Source: an uncultured Bacteroidia bacterium
Lineage (GTDB): Bacteria > Bacteroidota > Bacteroidia > Bacteroidales > F082
Reading direction: 5' to 3'
Assembly: GCA_902794155.1 (NCBI GenBank)
Contig: CADBGN010000004.1
Coordinates: forward strand, 1 to 64,000
Length of the DNA: 64,000 bases
In this document: positions 35,567 to 43,835 of the stretch, piece by piece
How positions within the stretch are numbered: position 1 is the first letter of the stretch
How the letters are laid out: the number at the start of each line of letters is the position of its first letter
Notes under the pieces: model-generated
What the model saw: the letters and a program-made list of their open reading frames with translations, nothing else
The model's database searches: none
What the model was told of the DNA's origin: nothing
Made by a program: the position numbers and the translations under genes

Positions 35567-36975
35567 TGTCAAAGAAACTGACCAGATATATTGCGTTTTA
35601 CGGCATCGGCGTTTATCTGTTGGCGCTACTGGTCATCAGTGTGGCATTTCGTGAGCATGCCTTGCAACTGAAATGGATGTTGTGGGGCATAGGTGAGGTG
35701 CTGTTTTTCTTTGTGCTGACTACCGTTTTTTATCCCCGTTGGAAAAATGACGATCCCAAAAAATTCTGGCGCAAAGTGTTTTGGACGGCATTGGCCATTA
35801 GGATGGTATATGCCTTCGTGATGTGCTATTACTATTATTGGGAGACGGGCAAAGCTTTCGAATATGATGCTGCCGACAGCATTTGGTATCATCCTGCGGC
35901 GGCTTATCTCTCAAAATGCGTTCGAGGTGGTTATATCTCATACGTTTTTAAGTATTTGAATGCCTATACCATGGGCTATTCCGACCAAGGTTATGTGCTT
36001 TGGCTAACTCTGGTTTACACCATTTTTGGCCGTAGTTGGTTGGTACCAAGGCTATTCAAAGCCTTAATGCATGCCTATCTGTGTATTGTGGTTTGGAAGT
36101 TGGGTTCACGTACCATGGGCGAGCGCACAGGTCGACTGGCCGCCGTGATGTGTGTTTTCATGCCCATTTTGATTCAAACGTGTGGCTTGCACACCAAGGA
36201 AGCTGAGATGATCTTTCTCTCTATCTTCGCTCTCGAGCGCATGGACTATCTTATCCGTAGCAAAAAATACACATTTTGGAGCATCTTGGTTCCCATCCTT
36301 TTGACAGTTCTGACCTTCGGGTTCCGTACCATTATCGGCATGTGCCTCATTTTTGCTTTTTTGGTTTTTGTTTTGCTTTCGTCCAAGGATTTGGTGGGCA
36401 GAAAAGGCAAAATTGTTATTGCTTCGTCGGTTGTTGTTGTGTTTTTCGTTTTCCTGTTTTCTCCTGTTGGTCGTGAAATAAAGATTATCAATCGCTTGAA
36501 ATTCACTGATTTGAATTATCAGTCTGAAAAATACGAAACTATGGGGATGCGACATGGCGAGTTGGCCAAAAGCTATTATTTGGCGCCAGGTGCTTTTGTA
36601 TTGCCTTTGGCTCCCATGGTGGAGGAGAGTCCCGACCACAACAAGATGATTCATGGCAGCACTTATGTGAAGAACTTTTTGGCTTTTTTTGCCATGCTGG
36701 CGATCGTCATTGCTTTCAGACAAAAAAAATGGCGCGATTTCAGCTTAATTGGCGCCTATGAGTTCTCGTATTTGGCCATCATCATGTTTTCGTTTGCTGC
36801 TAACTCCGAACGCTATCACGAACCGGCCATACCTTTGTTAGTACTCATGGCAGCCTACGCGATGACCCATTTGTGTCATAAGGACTTGAAAATCTTCTAT
36901 GTATATTGTGGACTGCTTTTCGTTGCCTTGTTCGTATGGAACTGGCTGAAGTTGTCGGCAAGAGGTTTGGTTTGA
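35566..36975 (+). CDS. Polytopic GT-C-like membrane protein
   Basis: A 469-residue integral membrane protein with about ten hydrophobic helices (10-30, 40-60, 75-95, then continuously from 145 to 460). The first large loop has EYDAADSIWYHPAAAYL, reminiscent of the acidic loop of GT-C glycosyltransferases (GT39/GT83-like), and a second loop near 330-375 is hydrophilic. This suggests a lipid-linked-sugar glycosyltransferase or polymerase-type protein, but no decisive motif is seen. Its ATG overlaps the stop of the lipoprotein gene, so it is translationally coupled. Confidence 0.6.
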   Translation: MSKKLTRYIAFYGIGVYLLALLVISVAFREHALQLKWMLWGIGEVLFFFVLTTVFYPRWKNDDPKKFWRKVFWTALAIRMVYAFVMCYYYYWETGKAFEYDAADSIWYHPAAAYLSKCVRGGYISYVFKYLNAYTMGYSDQGYVLWLTLVYTIFGRSWLVPRLFKALMHAYLCIVVWKLGSRTMGERTGRLAAVMCVFMPILIQTCGLHTKEAEMIFLSIFALERMDYLIRSKKYTFWSILVPILLTVLTFGFRTIIGMCLIFAFLVFVLLSSKDLVGRKGKIVIASSVVVVFFVFLFSPVGREIKIINRLKFTDLNYQSEKYETMGMRHGELAKSYYLAPGAFVLPLAPMVEESPDHNKMIHGSTYVKNFLAFFAMLAIVIAFRQKKWRDFSLIGAYEFSYLAIIMFSFAANSERYHEPAIPLLVLMAAYAMTHLCHKDLKIFYVYCGLLFVALFVWNWLKLSARGLV

Positions 36976-36995
36976 AAAAATTCTTTGAAAATATA

Positions 36996-37024
36996 TTGCA
37001 GTTCGCCAAAAAGTCGTATCTTTG
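36996..37024 (+). promoter_or_regulatory. tRNA-Cys promoter: -33 TTG and -7 TATCTTTG
   Basis: TTG at 36996-36998 and TATCTTTG at 37017-37024, 18 nt apart, in the extended context AAGTCGTATCTTTGCAGCCG. The mature tRNA begins 13 nt later. Confidence 0.7.
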
Positions 37025-37036
37025 CAGCCGCAATAG

Positions 37037-37107
37037 GGTACCTTGCCCGAGTGGTTAGGGATCGGTCTGCAAAACCGGGGACGGCGGTTCGAGTCCGCCA
37101 GGTACCT
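37037..37107 (+). tRNA. tRNA-Cys (GCA)
   Basis: A 71-nt cloverleaf without encoded CCA. Acceptor GGTACCT/AGGTACC, D arm around GAGTGGTTAGGG, anticodon stem TCGGT/ACCGG with loop CTGCAAA (anticodon GCA), T arm GGCGGTTCGAGTCCGCC and discriminator T, as expected for tRNA-Cys. Confidence 0.95.
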
Positions 37108-37108
37108 C

Positions 37109-37140
37109 AAAAGCCTGCTGAGTTTCGGCAGGCTTTTTTT
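37109..37140 (+). terminator. Terminator of tRNA-Cys
   Basis: AAAAGCCTGC, loop TGAGTTTCG, GCAGGCTTTTTTT: a GC-rich stem followed by a T-run directly after the tRNA. Confidence 0.9.
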
Positions 37141-37294
37141 GTGTGTCGAAGACACACTATCCTATTTACCCCACATGCAGTGTGGGGCTGAGACGCAGCC
37201 GATGCTGGTACTCAGCGTGTCGGAGACACGCTACATCAGCTAGTCCCCTACACTGCAGGTGTGAGGTAAATAGAATAACGTGCCATCGGCACGT
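37141..37294. repeat. Nested palindromic foldback downstream of tRNA-Cys
   Basis: Three short hairpins, GTGTGTC-GAA-GACACAC (37141-37157), AGCGTGTC-GGA-GACACGCT (37214-37232) and ACGTGCC-ATC-GGCACGT (37278-37294), accompany a larger imperfect inverted repeat with arms at about 37158-37187 and 37246-37277 (CTATTTACC...CAGTGTGG against CTACACTGCAGG...GGTAAATAG). No ORF is plausible in it. The remaining 37295-37348 is AT-rich with nothing recognisable. Confidence 0.75.
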
Positions 37295-37348
37295 CCCATA
37301 ACCTAATCAAAAAACATAAAAGCCTTTTCAGTGTATTGAACAATTTAT

Positions 37349-37356
37349 TAATTTTG
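37349..37356 (+). promoter_or_regulatory. -7 box (TAATTTTG) for glnS
   Basis: TAnnTTTG box 27 nt before ATG 37384. Confidence 0.6.
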
Positions 37357-37383
37357 CACTTTGTTTTAATCCTAAATTGAACT

Positions 37384-39129
37384 ATGACAAACCCAGAAGA
37401 AGAAAAAGTAATGGAGAAGAAATCGCTCAATTTCATTGAAGCGAAAGTGGAAGAAGACCTCGCCAACGGCAAGAACGGCGGACGCGTGCAGACACGCTTT
37501 CCCCCAGAGCCTAACGGTTACCTCCACATCGGCCACGCCAAGGCCATCTGTCTCGACTTCGGCATCGCTGCCCAACATGGCGGCGTGTGCAACCTGCGCT
37601 TCGACGACACCAATCCCACCAAGGAGAATATGGAGTATGTCGATGCCATTAAAGAGGACATCCAATGGCTGGGCTACCAGTGGGGTAACGAATACTATGC
37701 CTCCGATTACTTCCAGCAACTTTGGGATTTTGCCATAGAACTGATTAAACGCGGCAAGGCCTACATCGACGAGCAAAGCTCAGAGGAGATTGCCGCACAG
37801 AAGGGTACGCCTACACAACCTGGTATTGAAAGCCCTTACCGTAACCGTCCCATCGAGGAGTCGCTCGACTTGTTCAACAAGATGAACAATGGCGAGATTG
37901 GCGAGGGTAAGATGGTGCTTCGTGCCAAGATTGACATGGCCAACCCCAACATGCACTTCCGTGACCCGATCATCTATCGTGTCGTCGATACACCGCACCA
38001 CCGCACAGGTACCAAGTGGCACGCCTATCCGATGTACGACTTCGCCCATGGACAAAGTGACTACTTTGAGGGTGTCACCCACTCGTTGTGCACCCTGGAG
38101 TTTGTGGTGCACCGTCCGCTCTACGATCTCTTTGTCGACTGGTTGAAGGAAATCCGTGGCGAGGGTGACAACATGGACGACAACCGTCCGCGTCAGACCG
38201 AGTTCAACAAGTTGAACCTTAATTATATTTTGCTGAGCAAACGCAACCTGCTCGTCCTTGTCAACGAGGGCTTAGTGAGTGGTTGGGATGACCCGCGCAT
38301 GCCCACGATTTGCGGCTTCCGTCGCCGTGGCTACACGCCTAGCGGCATCCACAAGTTCATCGACAAGATTGGCTACACCACCTATGATGCCTTGAACGAC
38401 TTCGCCCTGATGGAGAGTGCCATCCGCGAGGACCTCAACGCTACCGCCACCCGCGTGGCCGCTGTGGTCAACCCTGTGAAGTTGGTCATCACCAACTATC
38501 CTGAAGGACAAATTGAGGAGATGGAAGCCATCAACAATCCTGAAGATGAAACGGCTGGCAGCCACAAGATTGCCTTAAGCCGCGAGCTGTGGATTGAGAA
38601 GGAAGACTTTATGGAAGACGCACCGAAGAAGTATTTTCGCATGACTCCTGGCAACGAGGTTCGCCTCAAAAACGCTTACATCGTGAAATGCACAGGCTGC
38701 AAGAAGGATGAAAATGGAGAAGTCGTTGAAGTCTATGCCGAATATGATCCCGACACGAAAAGCGGTCTGCCGGGTGCCAACCGTAAGGTAAAGGGCACCA
38801 TCCATTGGGTGAGTTGCGAGCGTTGCCTCGAAGCCGAAGTGCGCATGTACGACCGCCTCTGGAAGGTGGAGAACCCGCGTGATGAACTCGCTCGTCTGCA
38901 AAACGAAGGCAAGACTGCGTTGGAAGCCATGAAAGAAATGATGAACCCCAACTCATTAGAAGTGCGCCCCGTGTGCTATGTGGAAGAATATTTGGCAGAT
39001 GCCAAGCCGCTTGATCATTTCCAGTTCCAGCGCATAGGTTATTTCACTGTCGACAAAGACAGTACGGCAGGACATCTGGTCTTCAATCGCACCGTGGCGT
39101 TGAAAGACACTTGGGCGAAGACCATGTAA
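37384..39129 (+). CDS. glnS: Glutaminyl-tRNA synthetase
   Basis: A 581-residue class I synthetase. The HIGH signature is PEPNGYLHIGHAKAI near residues 40-54, and KMSKS appears as the GlnRS variant LLSKRNL near 285. FRFDDTNPTKE-type and YPMYDFAHGQSDYFEGVTHSLCTLEF are GlnRS-specific. The C-terminal beta-barrel anticodon domains follow from about 350. It has no tRNA-Gln amidotransferase features, so the organism charges tRNA-Gln directly. The GlnRS rather than GluRS assignment rests on length and these blocks. Confidence 0.95.
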   Translation: MTNPEEEKVMEKKSLNFIEAKVEEDLANGKNGGRVQTRFPPEPNGYLHIGHAKAICLDFGIAAQHGGVCNLRFDDTNPTKENMEYVDAIKEDIQWLGYQWGNEYYASDYFQQLWDFAIELIKRGKAYIDEQSSEEIAAQKGTPTQPGIESPYRNRPIEESLDLFNKMNNGEIGEGKMVLRAKIDMANPNMHFRDPIIYRVVDTPHHRTGTKWHAYPMYDFAHGQSDYFEGVTHSLCTLEFVVHRPLYDLFVDWLKEIRGEGDNMDDNRPRQTEFNKLNLNYILLSKRNLLVLVNEGLVSGWDDPRMPTICGFRRRGYTPSGIHKFIDKIGYTTYDALNDFALMESAIREDLNATATRVAAVVNPVKLVITNYPEGQIEEMEAINNPEDETAGSHKIALSRELWIEKEDFMEDAPKKYFRMTPGNEVRLKNAYIVKCTGCKKDENGEVVEVYAEYDPDTKSGLPGANRKVKGTIHWVSCERCLEAEVRMYDRLWKVENPRDELARLQNEGKTALEAMKEMMNPNSLEVRPVCYVEEYLADAKPLDHFQFQRIGYFTVDKDSTAGHLVFNRTVALKDTWAKTM

Positions 39130-39137
39130 AAATCTTT

Positions 39138-39165
39138 GTAGAGACGCGGCGTGCCACGTCTCTAC
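39138..39165. repeat. GTAGAGACG palindrome, copy 3
   Basis: GTAGAGACG (39138-39146) and CGTCTCTAC (39157-39165) around a GC-rich 10-nt loop, 9 nt after the glnS stop. Confidence 0.75.
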
Positions 39166-39212
39166 TGCGAAACGACAATGTAATTTGTAATCATCTTGAA
39201 TTCACATTGTTT

Positions 39213-39242
39213 TGTGGAGACGGAGTGCACACCGTCTCCACA
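39213..39242. terminator. GTGGAGACGG palindrome, copy 4, likely glnS/MazG terminator
   Basis: TGTGGAGACGG (39213-39223) pairs exactly with CCGTCTCCACA (39232-39242) and is followed by a T-run. It lies between convergent glnS and the MazG-like gene and belongs to the GTAGAGACG family. Confidence 0.7.
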
Positions 39243-39247
39243 TTTTT

Positions 39248-39586
39248 TTATGCGATGGGGTCGCGCAATTTGTCGTTGTGGATATGCCGCTCTCGGTCGC
39301 GCATGGTTTTCTTCTCCATATTCTTGGCAAAGGCTTCTGTGAGATCGACCCCAGTTTGATTGGCTAGGCAAAGCAACACCCAGAGGATGTCGGCCATTTC
39401 GTCAGCCATGTTGCGGTTCTTATCCGATTCCTTGAAGGATTGGTCGCCATAGGTGCGGGCGATGATGCGGGCCAGTTCACCGACTTCCTCGGTCAACAGA
39501 ACCATGTTGGTCAGCTCGCTGAAATAACGCACACCGTAGGTCTTGATCCATTCGTCAACGGCGGTTTGGGCTTCTTTTATGGTCAT
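39248..39586 (-). CDS. MazG-like nucleotide pyrophosphohydrolase
   Basis: A 112-residue all-alpha NTP pyrophosphohydrolase. The metal-binding pattern of the MazG family is visible: EEVGELARI in one helix and DEMADILWVLLCLAN in the next. Such proteins hydrolyse aberrant (d)NTPs to the monophosphate and are single-domain in this branch. Start ATG 39586 (MTIKEAQ) gives a standard N-terminus; a longer frame to 39649 overlaps the divergent promoter region. Confidence 0.85.
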   Translation of the reverse strand: MTIKEAQTAVDEWIKTYGVRYFSELTNMVLLTEEVGELARIIARTYGDQSFKESDKNRNMADEMADILWVLLCLANQTGVDLTEAFAKNMEKKTMRDRERHIHNDKLRDPIA

Positions 39587-39655
39587 GATGAAGTGTTTTG
39601 ATGGGGTAAAATTAGGGGATTTTTCGTTTCCTTCGCCCAAATCCAACAATAATCG

Positions 39656-39663
39656 TAATTTTG
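39656..39663 (+). promoter_or_regulatory. -7 box (TAATTTTG) for the OstA-like gene
   Basis: TAnnTTTG box in AATCGTAATTTTGCACG, 17 nt before ATG 39681. It lies inside the open frame starting at 39543 and so argues for the later start. Confidence 0.65.
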
Positions 39664-39680
39664 CACGTTATTCTATCAAG

Positions 39681-41321
39681 ATGAAAGGTAAAGTGCTGTT
39701 CATAGTATCCTTGTTTCTATTGCTCTCGCAACTCGTTGTGGCTCAGGAGCAAGATACCATGCAGCGCAAGAAAACTCGCATCAATATTTTGCATTACGAC
39801 AAGGCCACCTATTCGAAAAGCATGGGCGATGTGCAGCGGCTCATTGGTCATGTAAAGATGCGTCACGACTCAGCTTATTTCTTTTGCGACAGCGCCTATT
39901 ACTATCAGAAAAACAATAGTTTTGATGCTTATCAGAACGTTCATATTATTGTTAATGATAGTGTGGAGATTTTCAGCGACTTGCTGAACTACGACGGTGA
40001 CCATCGTTTTGCGGAGTTTCACGACAACGTGCGGCTACGCGACGACTCCACCATGCTCTACACCGAATACCTGACATACGACCGCAACCTGCATCTGGCC
40101 AGCTATCCCGACAGTGCCACTACGGTGCGCGGTGACAAAACCCTGAAAAGCCATTATGGCTTTTATCGTGATAGACTGAAAGAATTCTCGTTTTTTGAGA
40201 ATGTTGAGGTGTATAGTCCTAAGTACCAGATGTATACAGACACCTTGTTTTACAATACTGGCATAGAGAAAATGTGGTTTGAAGGGCCGACGACTATCAT
40301 CAACAAGGAAAACGAGTTGGAGGGCAAACACGGCTATTATCTGGTGAACGAGGACTTTGTGTATCTCGACAAGCGGCCGTATATGCATAACGAGACCCAA
40401 CAGATGCGTGCGGATTCCATCTTCTACGATCGCAACAAGGGCTTGGCGCAGGCCTATAACCAAGTGGACATGATTGACACTTCTTATCAGGTCATCATGC
40501 GCGGCGACTATGTGGAGATGTGGGAAAACAAAGGCTTCTCTTTTGCCACGGACAGCGCATACGCCATCAGCTACGATGGTGGCGACTCACTTTATATCCA
40601 TGGTGATACGCTGTTCATGTATTTTGACAAACAAAAGGAGGAGGCCGAGAAGCTTATCGCCCGTCGGAACGTCCGTTTTTTCAAGTCGGACATGCAAGGC
40701 AAATGCGATACTTTGACTTATCTGAAAGCTGATTCTATCATTCAGATGCGTGTGGCACCAGTCTTATGGGCCGAAGACAGCCAGCTGACGGGCATTGATA
40801 TCGACATCAAACTCAAGGACCAAAACGTCGATTGGGTGTTGCAAAAGGGGAATGCCTTCATCATCTCTAAGGACTCCATCGAGGGATACAACCAAATCAA
40901 GGGAAAAGACATCACATCTCGGTTCAGAAATGGTAACATTCATCGGGTGAATGTGGACGGCGATAAGGCCGAGACCATCTATTGGATTCGCGACGACGAC
41001 GGGGGACTTATCGGCATCGACGTGTCGAACTCCGCAACCATGGTCATCGAGATGGAAAAGCAAAGCGTTTCCATCATCAAGTCGTTCAAAAAAATCAACG
41101 AGACCATGTATCCCGAGAAAGACTTGAGTGAGAGCAACCGATATTTATCTGGATTTAAGTGGCATGAGGAGGCCCGACCAAAGGACAAGGACGACATCTT
41201 CCGTCGTGTTGAAGTGGAGATGCCCAAAGAGGCAGAGACATTTAAGGAAACTCCGAAAGAGGCTGCTGCTGAAGAGGAAGTCCAAGAAGTACAGCCGAAG
41301 AAGCACAGACCAAGAAAATAA
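39681..41321 (+). CDS. OstA/LptA-like exported protein
   Basis: A 546-residue protein with signal peptide 1-21 (ending LVVAQ). The body is a long run of repeated beta-jellyroll-type units such as LIGHVKMRHDSAYFFCDSAYYY, typical of OstA/LptA-like proteins that bind lipopolysaccharide in the periplasm and bridge it to the outer membrane. Full-length Bacteroidota homologues of this size are common. The C-terminus (about 505-546) is a Glu/Lys/Pro-rich tail. ATG 39681 follows the -7 box; the 5' extension is not credible. Confidence 0.8.
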   Translation: MKGKVLFIVSLFLLLSQLVVAQEQDTMQRKKTRINILHYDKATYSKSMGDVQRLIGHVKMRHDSAYFFCDSAYYYQKNNSFDAYQNVHIIVNDSVEIFSDLLNYDGDHRFAEFHDNVRLRDDSTMLYTEYLTYDRNLHLASYPDSATTVRGDKTLKSHYGFYRDRLKEFSFFENVEVYSPKYQMYTDTLFYNTGIEKMWFEGPTTIINKENELEGKHGYYLVNEDFVYLDKRPYMHNETQQMRADSIFYDRNKGLAQAYNQVDMIDTSYQVIMRGDYVEMWENKGFSFATDSAYAISYDGGDSLYIHGDTLFMYFDKQKEEAEKLIARRNVRFFKSDMQGKCDTLTYLKADSIIQMRVAPVLWAEDSQLTGIDIDIKLKDQNVDWVLQKGNAFIISKDSIEGYNQIKGKDITSRFRNGNIHRVNVDGDKAETIYWIRDDDGGLIGIDVSNSATMVIEMEKQSVSIIKSFKKINETMYPEKDLSESNRYLSGFKWHEEARPKDKDDIFRRVEVEMPKEAETFKETPKEAAAEEEVQEVQPKKHRPRK

Positions 41322-41384
41322 AACAACAATTGACTACGTCGAATCAAAGATTTAAACAGTTCAACAAATAAACAATCAACAACA

Positions 41385-42131
41385 ATGAAGAAACTCATAC
41401 TTATCCGTCACGGAGAAAGTGAATGGAACAAATTGAACCTCTTCACGGGGTGGACCAACGTCGACCTTTCGGAGAAAGGCGTACAAGAAGCCATAGAAGC
41501 AGGCAAAACATTGAAAGAAAACGGCTACAAGCCTGAAATCTGCTTCACCTCTTATCTGAAGCGCGCCATCAAGACCTTGAACTTGGCTCTCGAAGCCATG
41601 GATATGGACTGGCTGCCGGTGTACAAATCATGGCGTCTCAACGAAAAGTCGTACGGCCAATTGCAAGGCCTTGACAAGAAGATGACCGCCGAGAAATACG
41701 GTGACGAGCAAGTGCGCCTGTGGCGTCGCGCCTTCGATGTGCGTCCGCCTGCGTTAGATATGAACGACCCCAAGAGCCCCCGCATGGACCCGCGCTATGC
41801 CGAGCTCACCGACGATCAAATCCCGCTCACCGAGGCCCTTTGCGACACCATCGAGCGTGTGATGCCTTACTACGAGAACAACATCATGAAGGCCTTTGAG
41901 ACCCACGACCAAGTGTTGGTTGTTGCTCACGGTAACAGCTTGCGTGGTGTGGTGAAGGTGCTGAAAGGCATGAGCAACGATGAGATCATCGCCTTCAACA
42001 TCCCGACGGGCATTCCTTACGTCTTCGAGTTTGACGACAACATGAAGCTCCAGAAAGACTTCTTCCTCGGAGATCCCGAGAAGGTGGCCGCGCTGATGGC
42101 TGCCGTCGCCAACCAAGGCAAAGCAAAGTAA
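41385..42131 (+). CDS. gpmA: 2,3-bisphosphoglycerate-dependent phosphoglycerate mutase
   Basis: A 248-residue glycolytic enzyme interconverting 3- and 2-phosphoglycerate. The phospho-histidine motif is LIRHGESEWN (His9-Gly-Glu), followed by NLFTGWTNVDLSEKG. The second catalytic histidine is in VVAHGNSLRG. Length matches E. coli GpmA. A strong inverted repeat follows the stop codon. Confidence 0.95.
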   Translation: MKKLILIRHGESEWNKLNLFTGWTNVDLSEKGVQEAIEAGKTLKENGYKPEICFTSYLKRAIKTLNLALEAMDMDWLPVYKSWRLNEKSYGQLQGLDKKMTAEKYGDEQVRLWRRAFDVRPPALDMNDPKSPRMDPRYAELTDDQIPLTEALCDTIERVMPYYENNIMKAFETHDQVLVVAHGNSLRGVVKVLKGMSNDEIIAFNIPTGIPYVFEFDDNMKLQKDFFLGDPEKVAALMAAVANQGKAK

Positions 42132-42149
42132 TTGGTATTTGCTTCGCAA

Positions 42150-42253
42150 AGAAATCTGTCAAAAATCAAAATAAAATCTATCAAAAATCATATAAATAGA
42201 TTTTGAAAGATTTAAAAAACAGATTTTTGACAGATTTCTTGCCCGTAGGGCAA
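42150..42253. terminator. Nested inverted repeat between gpmA and the D15-type gene
   Basis: AAGAAATCTGTCAAAAATC (42150-42168) and its exact complement (42222-42240) form a perfect 19-bp stem; inside are AAAATCTA/TAGATTTT arms. TTGCCCGTAGGGCAA (42239-42253) follows. It lies between convergent genes and probably ends both transcripts. Confidence 0.65.
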
Positions 42254-42258
42254 TCCCA

Positions 42259-43620
42259 TTAGAAAATGTAATTAAACCCGACGAAAGTCTTCAGTTTCTC
42301 GCCGTCGCGTTTGTCCAAGGCTTTGCCTAAGTCGACGGACACAACGAGGTTGCGGTTCATGATGAGTTTGAGGCCGCAGCCTGCGCTCATGTGAAGGCCT
42401 TCTTTGCCAGCATAGCATTCAAAAGCAGGTTCGTAGTTGGGTATGCCTGAACCGCCAGCCTCCTTCATTTCTTCCTCTCTGAAAGGTTGTGTTACCATAC
42501 CGGCATCGAAGAAAGGATTCAAGGCCACTAGCCAGTTTTGGTTAATGAATTGGAAACCTACGATGCGCCAGCGCATTTCCAGATTGGCAAAGGCGAATCC
42601 CTCGCCAATGACACCATTGCGATTCACGCCGCGCATGGTCACGCTGCCGCCCAAACCTTCAGTGTACATCTTTTGGAAGAACATGGTGTTCAGGTTGTTG
42701 ATCATGTACCACGGAGTCTTGCCCGCGAGGCGGTTTTGCGCACCCAAGCGATAGGCGAAGGTCAGCTTGTCCTTGTAAACAGGGATGTATTGTCTCCATA
42801 GGAAAGTAAAAGAAAGGTTATAGTTGGTGCGGTCTTTTATTGGATAAAGTGTGTCGCTATCAATGTTGAATGCACCAACTAAAGTTCCTTCGGCATAGAT
42901 TCCTCTGGTCGGGTCGCTGTTGTGGTCGCGACTGTCGTAGACCATACCGAGACGAAGTTGGCCTGTGTGGCCACCTTTAGCTTCTTCTTTCTTAATGATA
43001 CCAGCGTTTACATAGTTTTCATAAAGCGTCACTTGATCTTCATATCCCACTATATTAATGCGATCGACATCAGTGTTATAGTATGCCAAGCCCGCCGTCC
43101 AATATAGGTTAGGCACGCCAAAAAACGGTCTTTGCATGCTGCCCACAAAGCGGAACTGGTTGCGGTTGATGAAGTGATAGCCGCTCTTGACTCCTTCAAT
43201 GCCTGCGTAAGGGTCGAAGGTGCTGGCTTCGAAGCCGTTGAAGCCGAAGAACTCGTATTTCTTGGCGTAGAAATAGGTCACATCGAAGAAGAGTTTGGTG
43301 TCTTTCACGACGTAGGGCATGTCGCTGTAGAAGCGGAACACACCCGAACCTTTGGTGTAGCGCGAGGCTTCCACATTGAACTTGTAATTGTAACGGGGAT
43401 AGCGCGAGCCGTCGCCGAAGTTGAAGATATCGCAAGTCACACCATACTGGAAGCCGAGGTCGGCATCATAGCCCACTACAGGAAGTGGACCAAAGTTCCA
43501 GCCTTTCTTGATGATTTCGCCTTTTTCGTTGTAGGTCTTTTCTTTCTTGGCTTTCTTTTCTTGAGCCATGCCGCCCATGGCCAACAGCAGGGAGAGCATT
43601 ATAAATATGGTCTTTTTCAT
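42259..43620 (-). CDS. BamA/D15-family outer-membrane barrel protein
   Basis: A 453-residue protein with signal peptide (MKKTIFIMLSLLLAMGGMAQ). A basic segment (KKAKKEKTYNEKG) is followed by a beta barrel of the bacterial surface antigen (D15/Omp85) type, with LGMVYDSRDHNSDPTRGIYAE, which is characteristic, and the ending VGFNYIF. No POTRA domains fit in the available length, so it is a barrel-only member, not BamA itself. ATG 43620 is chosen because it opens the signal peptide. The transcript has a 164-nt leader containing a three-armed palindrome. Confidence 0.8.
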   Translation of the reverse strand: MKKTIFIMLSLLLAMGGMAQEKKAKKEKTYNEKGEIIKKGWNFGPLPVVGYDADLGFQYGVTCDIFNFGDGSRYPRYNYKFNVEASRYTKGSGVFRFYSDMPYVVKDTKLFFDVTYFYAKKYEFFGFNGFEASTFDPYAGIEGVKSGYHFINRNQFRFVGSMQRPFFGVPNLYWTAGLAYYNTDVDRINIVGYEDQVTLYENYVNAGIIKKEEAKGGHTGQLRLGMVYDSRDHNSDPTRGIYAEGTLVGAFNIDSDTLYPIKDRTNYNLSFTFLWRQYIPVYKDKLTFAYRLGAQNRLAGKTPWYMINNLNTMFFQKMYTEGLGGSVTMRGVNRNGVIGEGFAFANLEMRWRIVGFQFINQNWLVALNPFFDAGMVTQPFREEEMKEAGGSGIPNYEPAFECYAGKEGLHMSAGCGLKLIMNRNLVVSVDLGKALDKRDGEKLKTFVGFNYIF

Positions 43621-43667
43621 ATTGATGATGTTGATATACTTCTTATCCAAGATTTCTTCTCACCAAC

Positions 43668-43757
43668 AGCCTCATTGCGGGCTAGACCCGCAATCTCCTA
43701 AGCGATAGAGACACCCTTTCGCATAGGAGATGGCGGATGTCCCTCCGCCATGAGGCT
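43668..43757. repeat. Three-armed palindromic element (cloverleaf-like)
   Basis: Outer stem AGCCTCAT (43668-43675) / ATGAGGCT (43750-43757) encloses three perfect arms: TGCGGG-CTAGA-CCCGCA (43676-43692); ATCTCCTA ... TAGGAGAT (43693-43731, inner GCGA/TCGC); and TGGCGGA-TGTCCC-TCCGCCA (43731-43750). It has no tRNA features. It lies in the leader of the D15-type gene. Confidence 0.8.
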
Positions 43758-43783
43758 AGAGGCTTGAGGTTCTACTCATCGTG

Positions 43784-43791
43784 CAAAAATA
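43784..43791 (-). promoter_or_regulatory. -7 box (TATTTTTG) for the D15-type gene
   Basis: Reverse-strand TAnnTTTG box about 165 nt upstream of ATG 43620, divergent from the mntP promoter. Confidence 0.6.
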
Positions 43792-43823
43792 GGTTTTTTA
43801 TCAACAATAGCGAAAAATAGTGC

Positions 43824-43831
43824 TATTTTTG
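43824..43831 (+). promoter_or_regulatory. -7 box (TATTTTTG) for mntP
   Basis: TAnnTTTG box that would place the transcript start near 43836-43838, at or just before the first possible mntP codons. Confidence 0.6.
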
Positions 43832-43835
43832 CGCC

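Noticed and set aside
37141..37348. A second tRNA or small structured RNA gene after tRNA-Cys
   Set aside because: The arms do not form a cloverleaf with T-loop or anticodon landmarks; better explained as palindromic repeats.
39543..39680. 46-residue extension of the OstA-like protein
   Set aside because: Contains the promoter box at 39656 and would block the signal peptide.
42259..43620. BamA itself
   Set aside because: The protein is too short for the POTRA domains and shows only the barrel.
43668..43757. tRNA or tRNA-like gene
   Set aside because: Three arms are present, but no TTCGA loop, no acceptor of seven pairs and no discriminator; the symmetry is palindromic.
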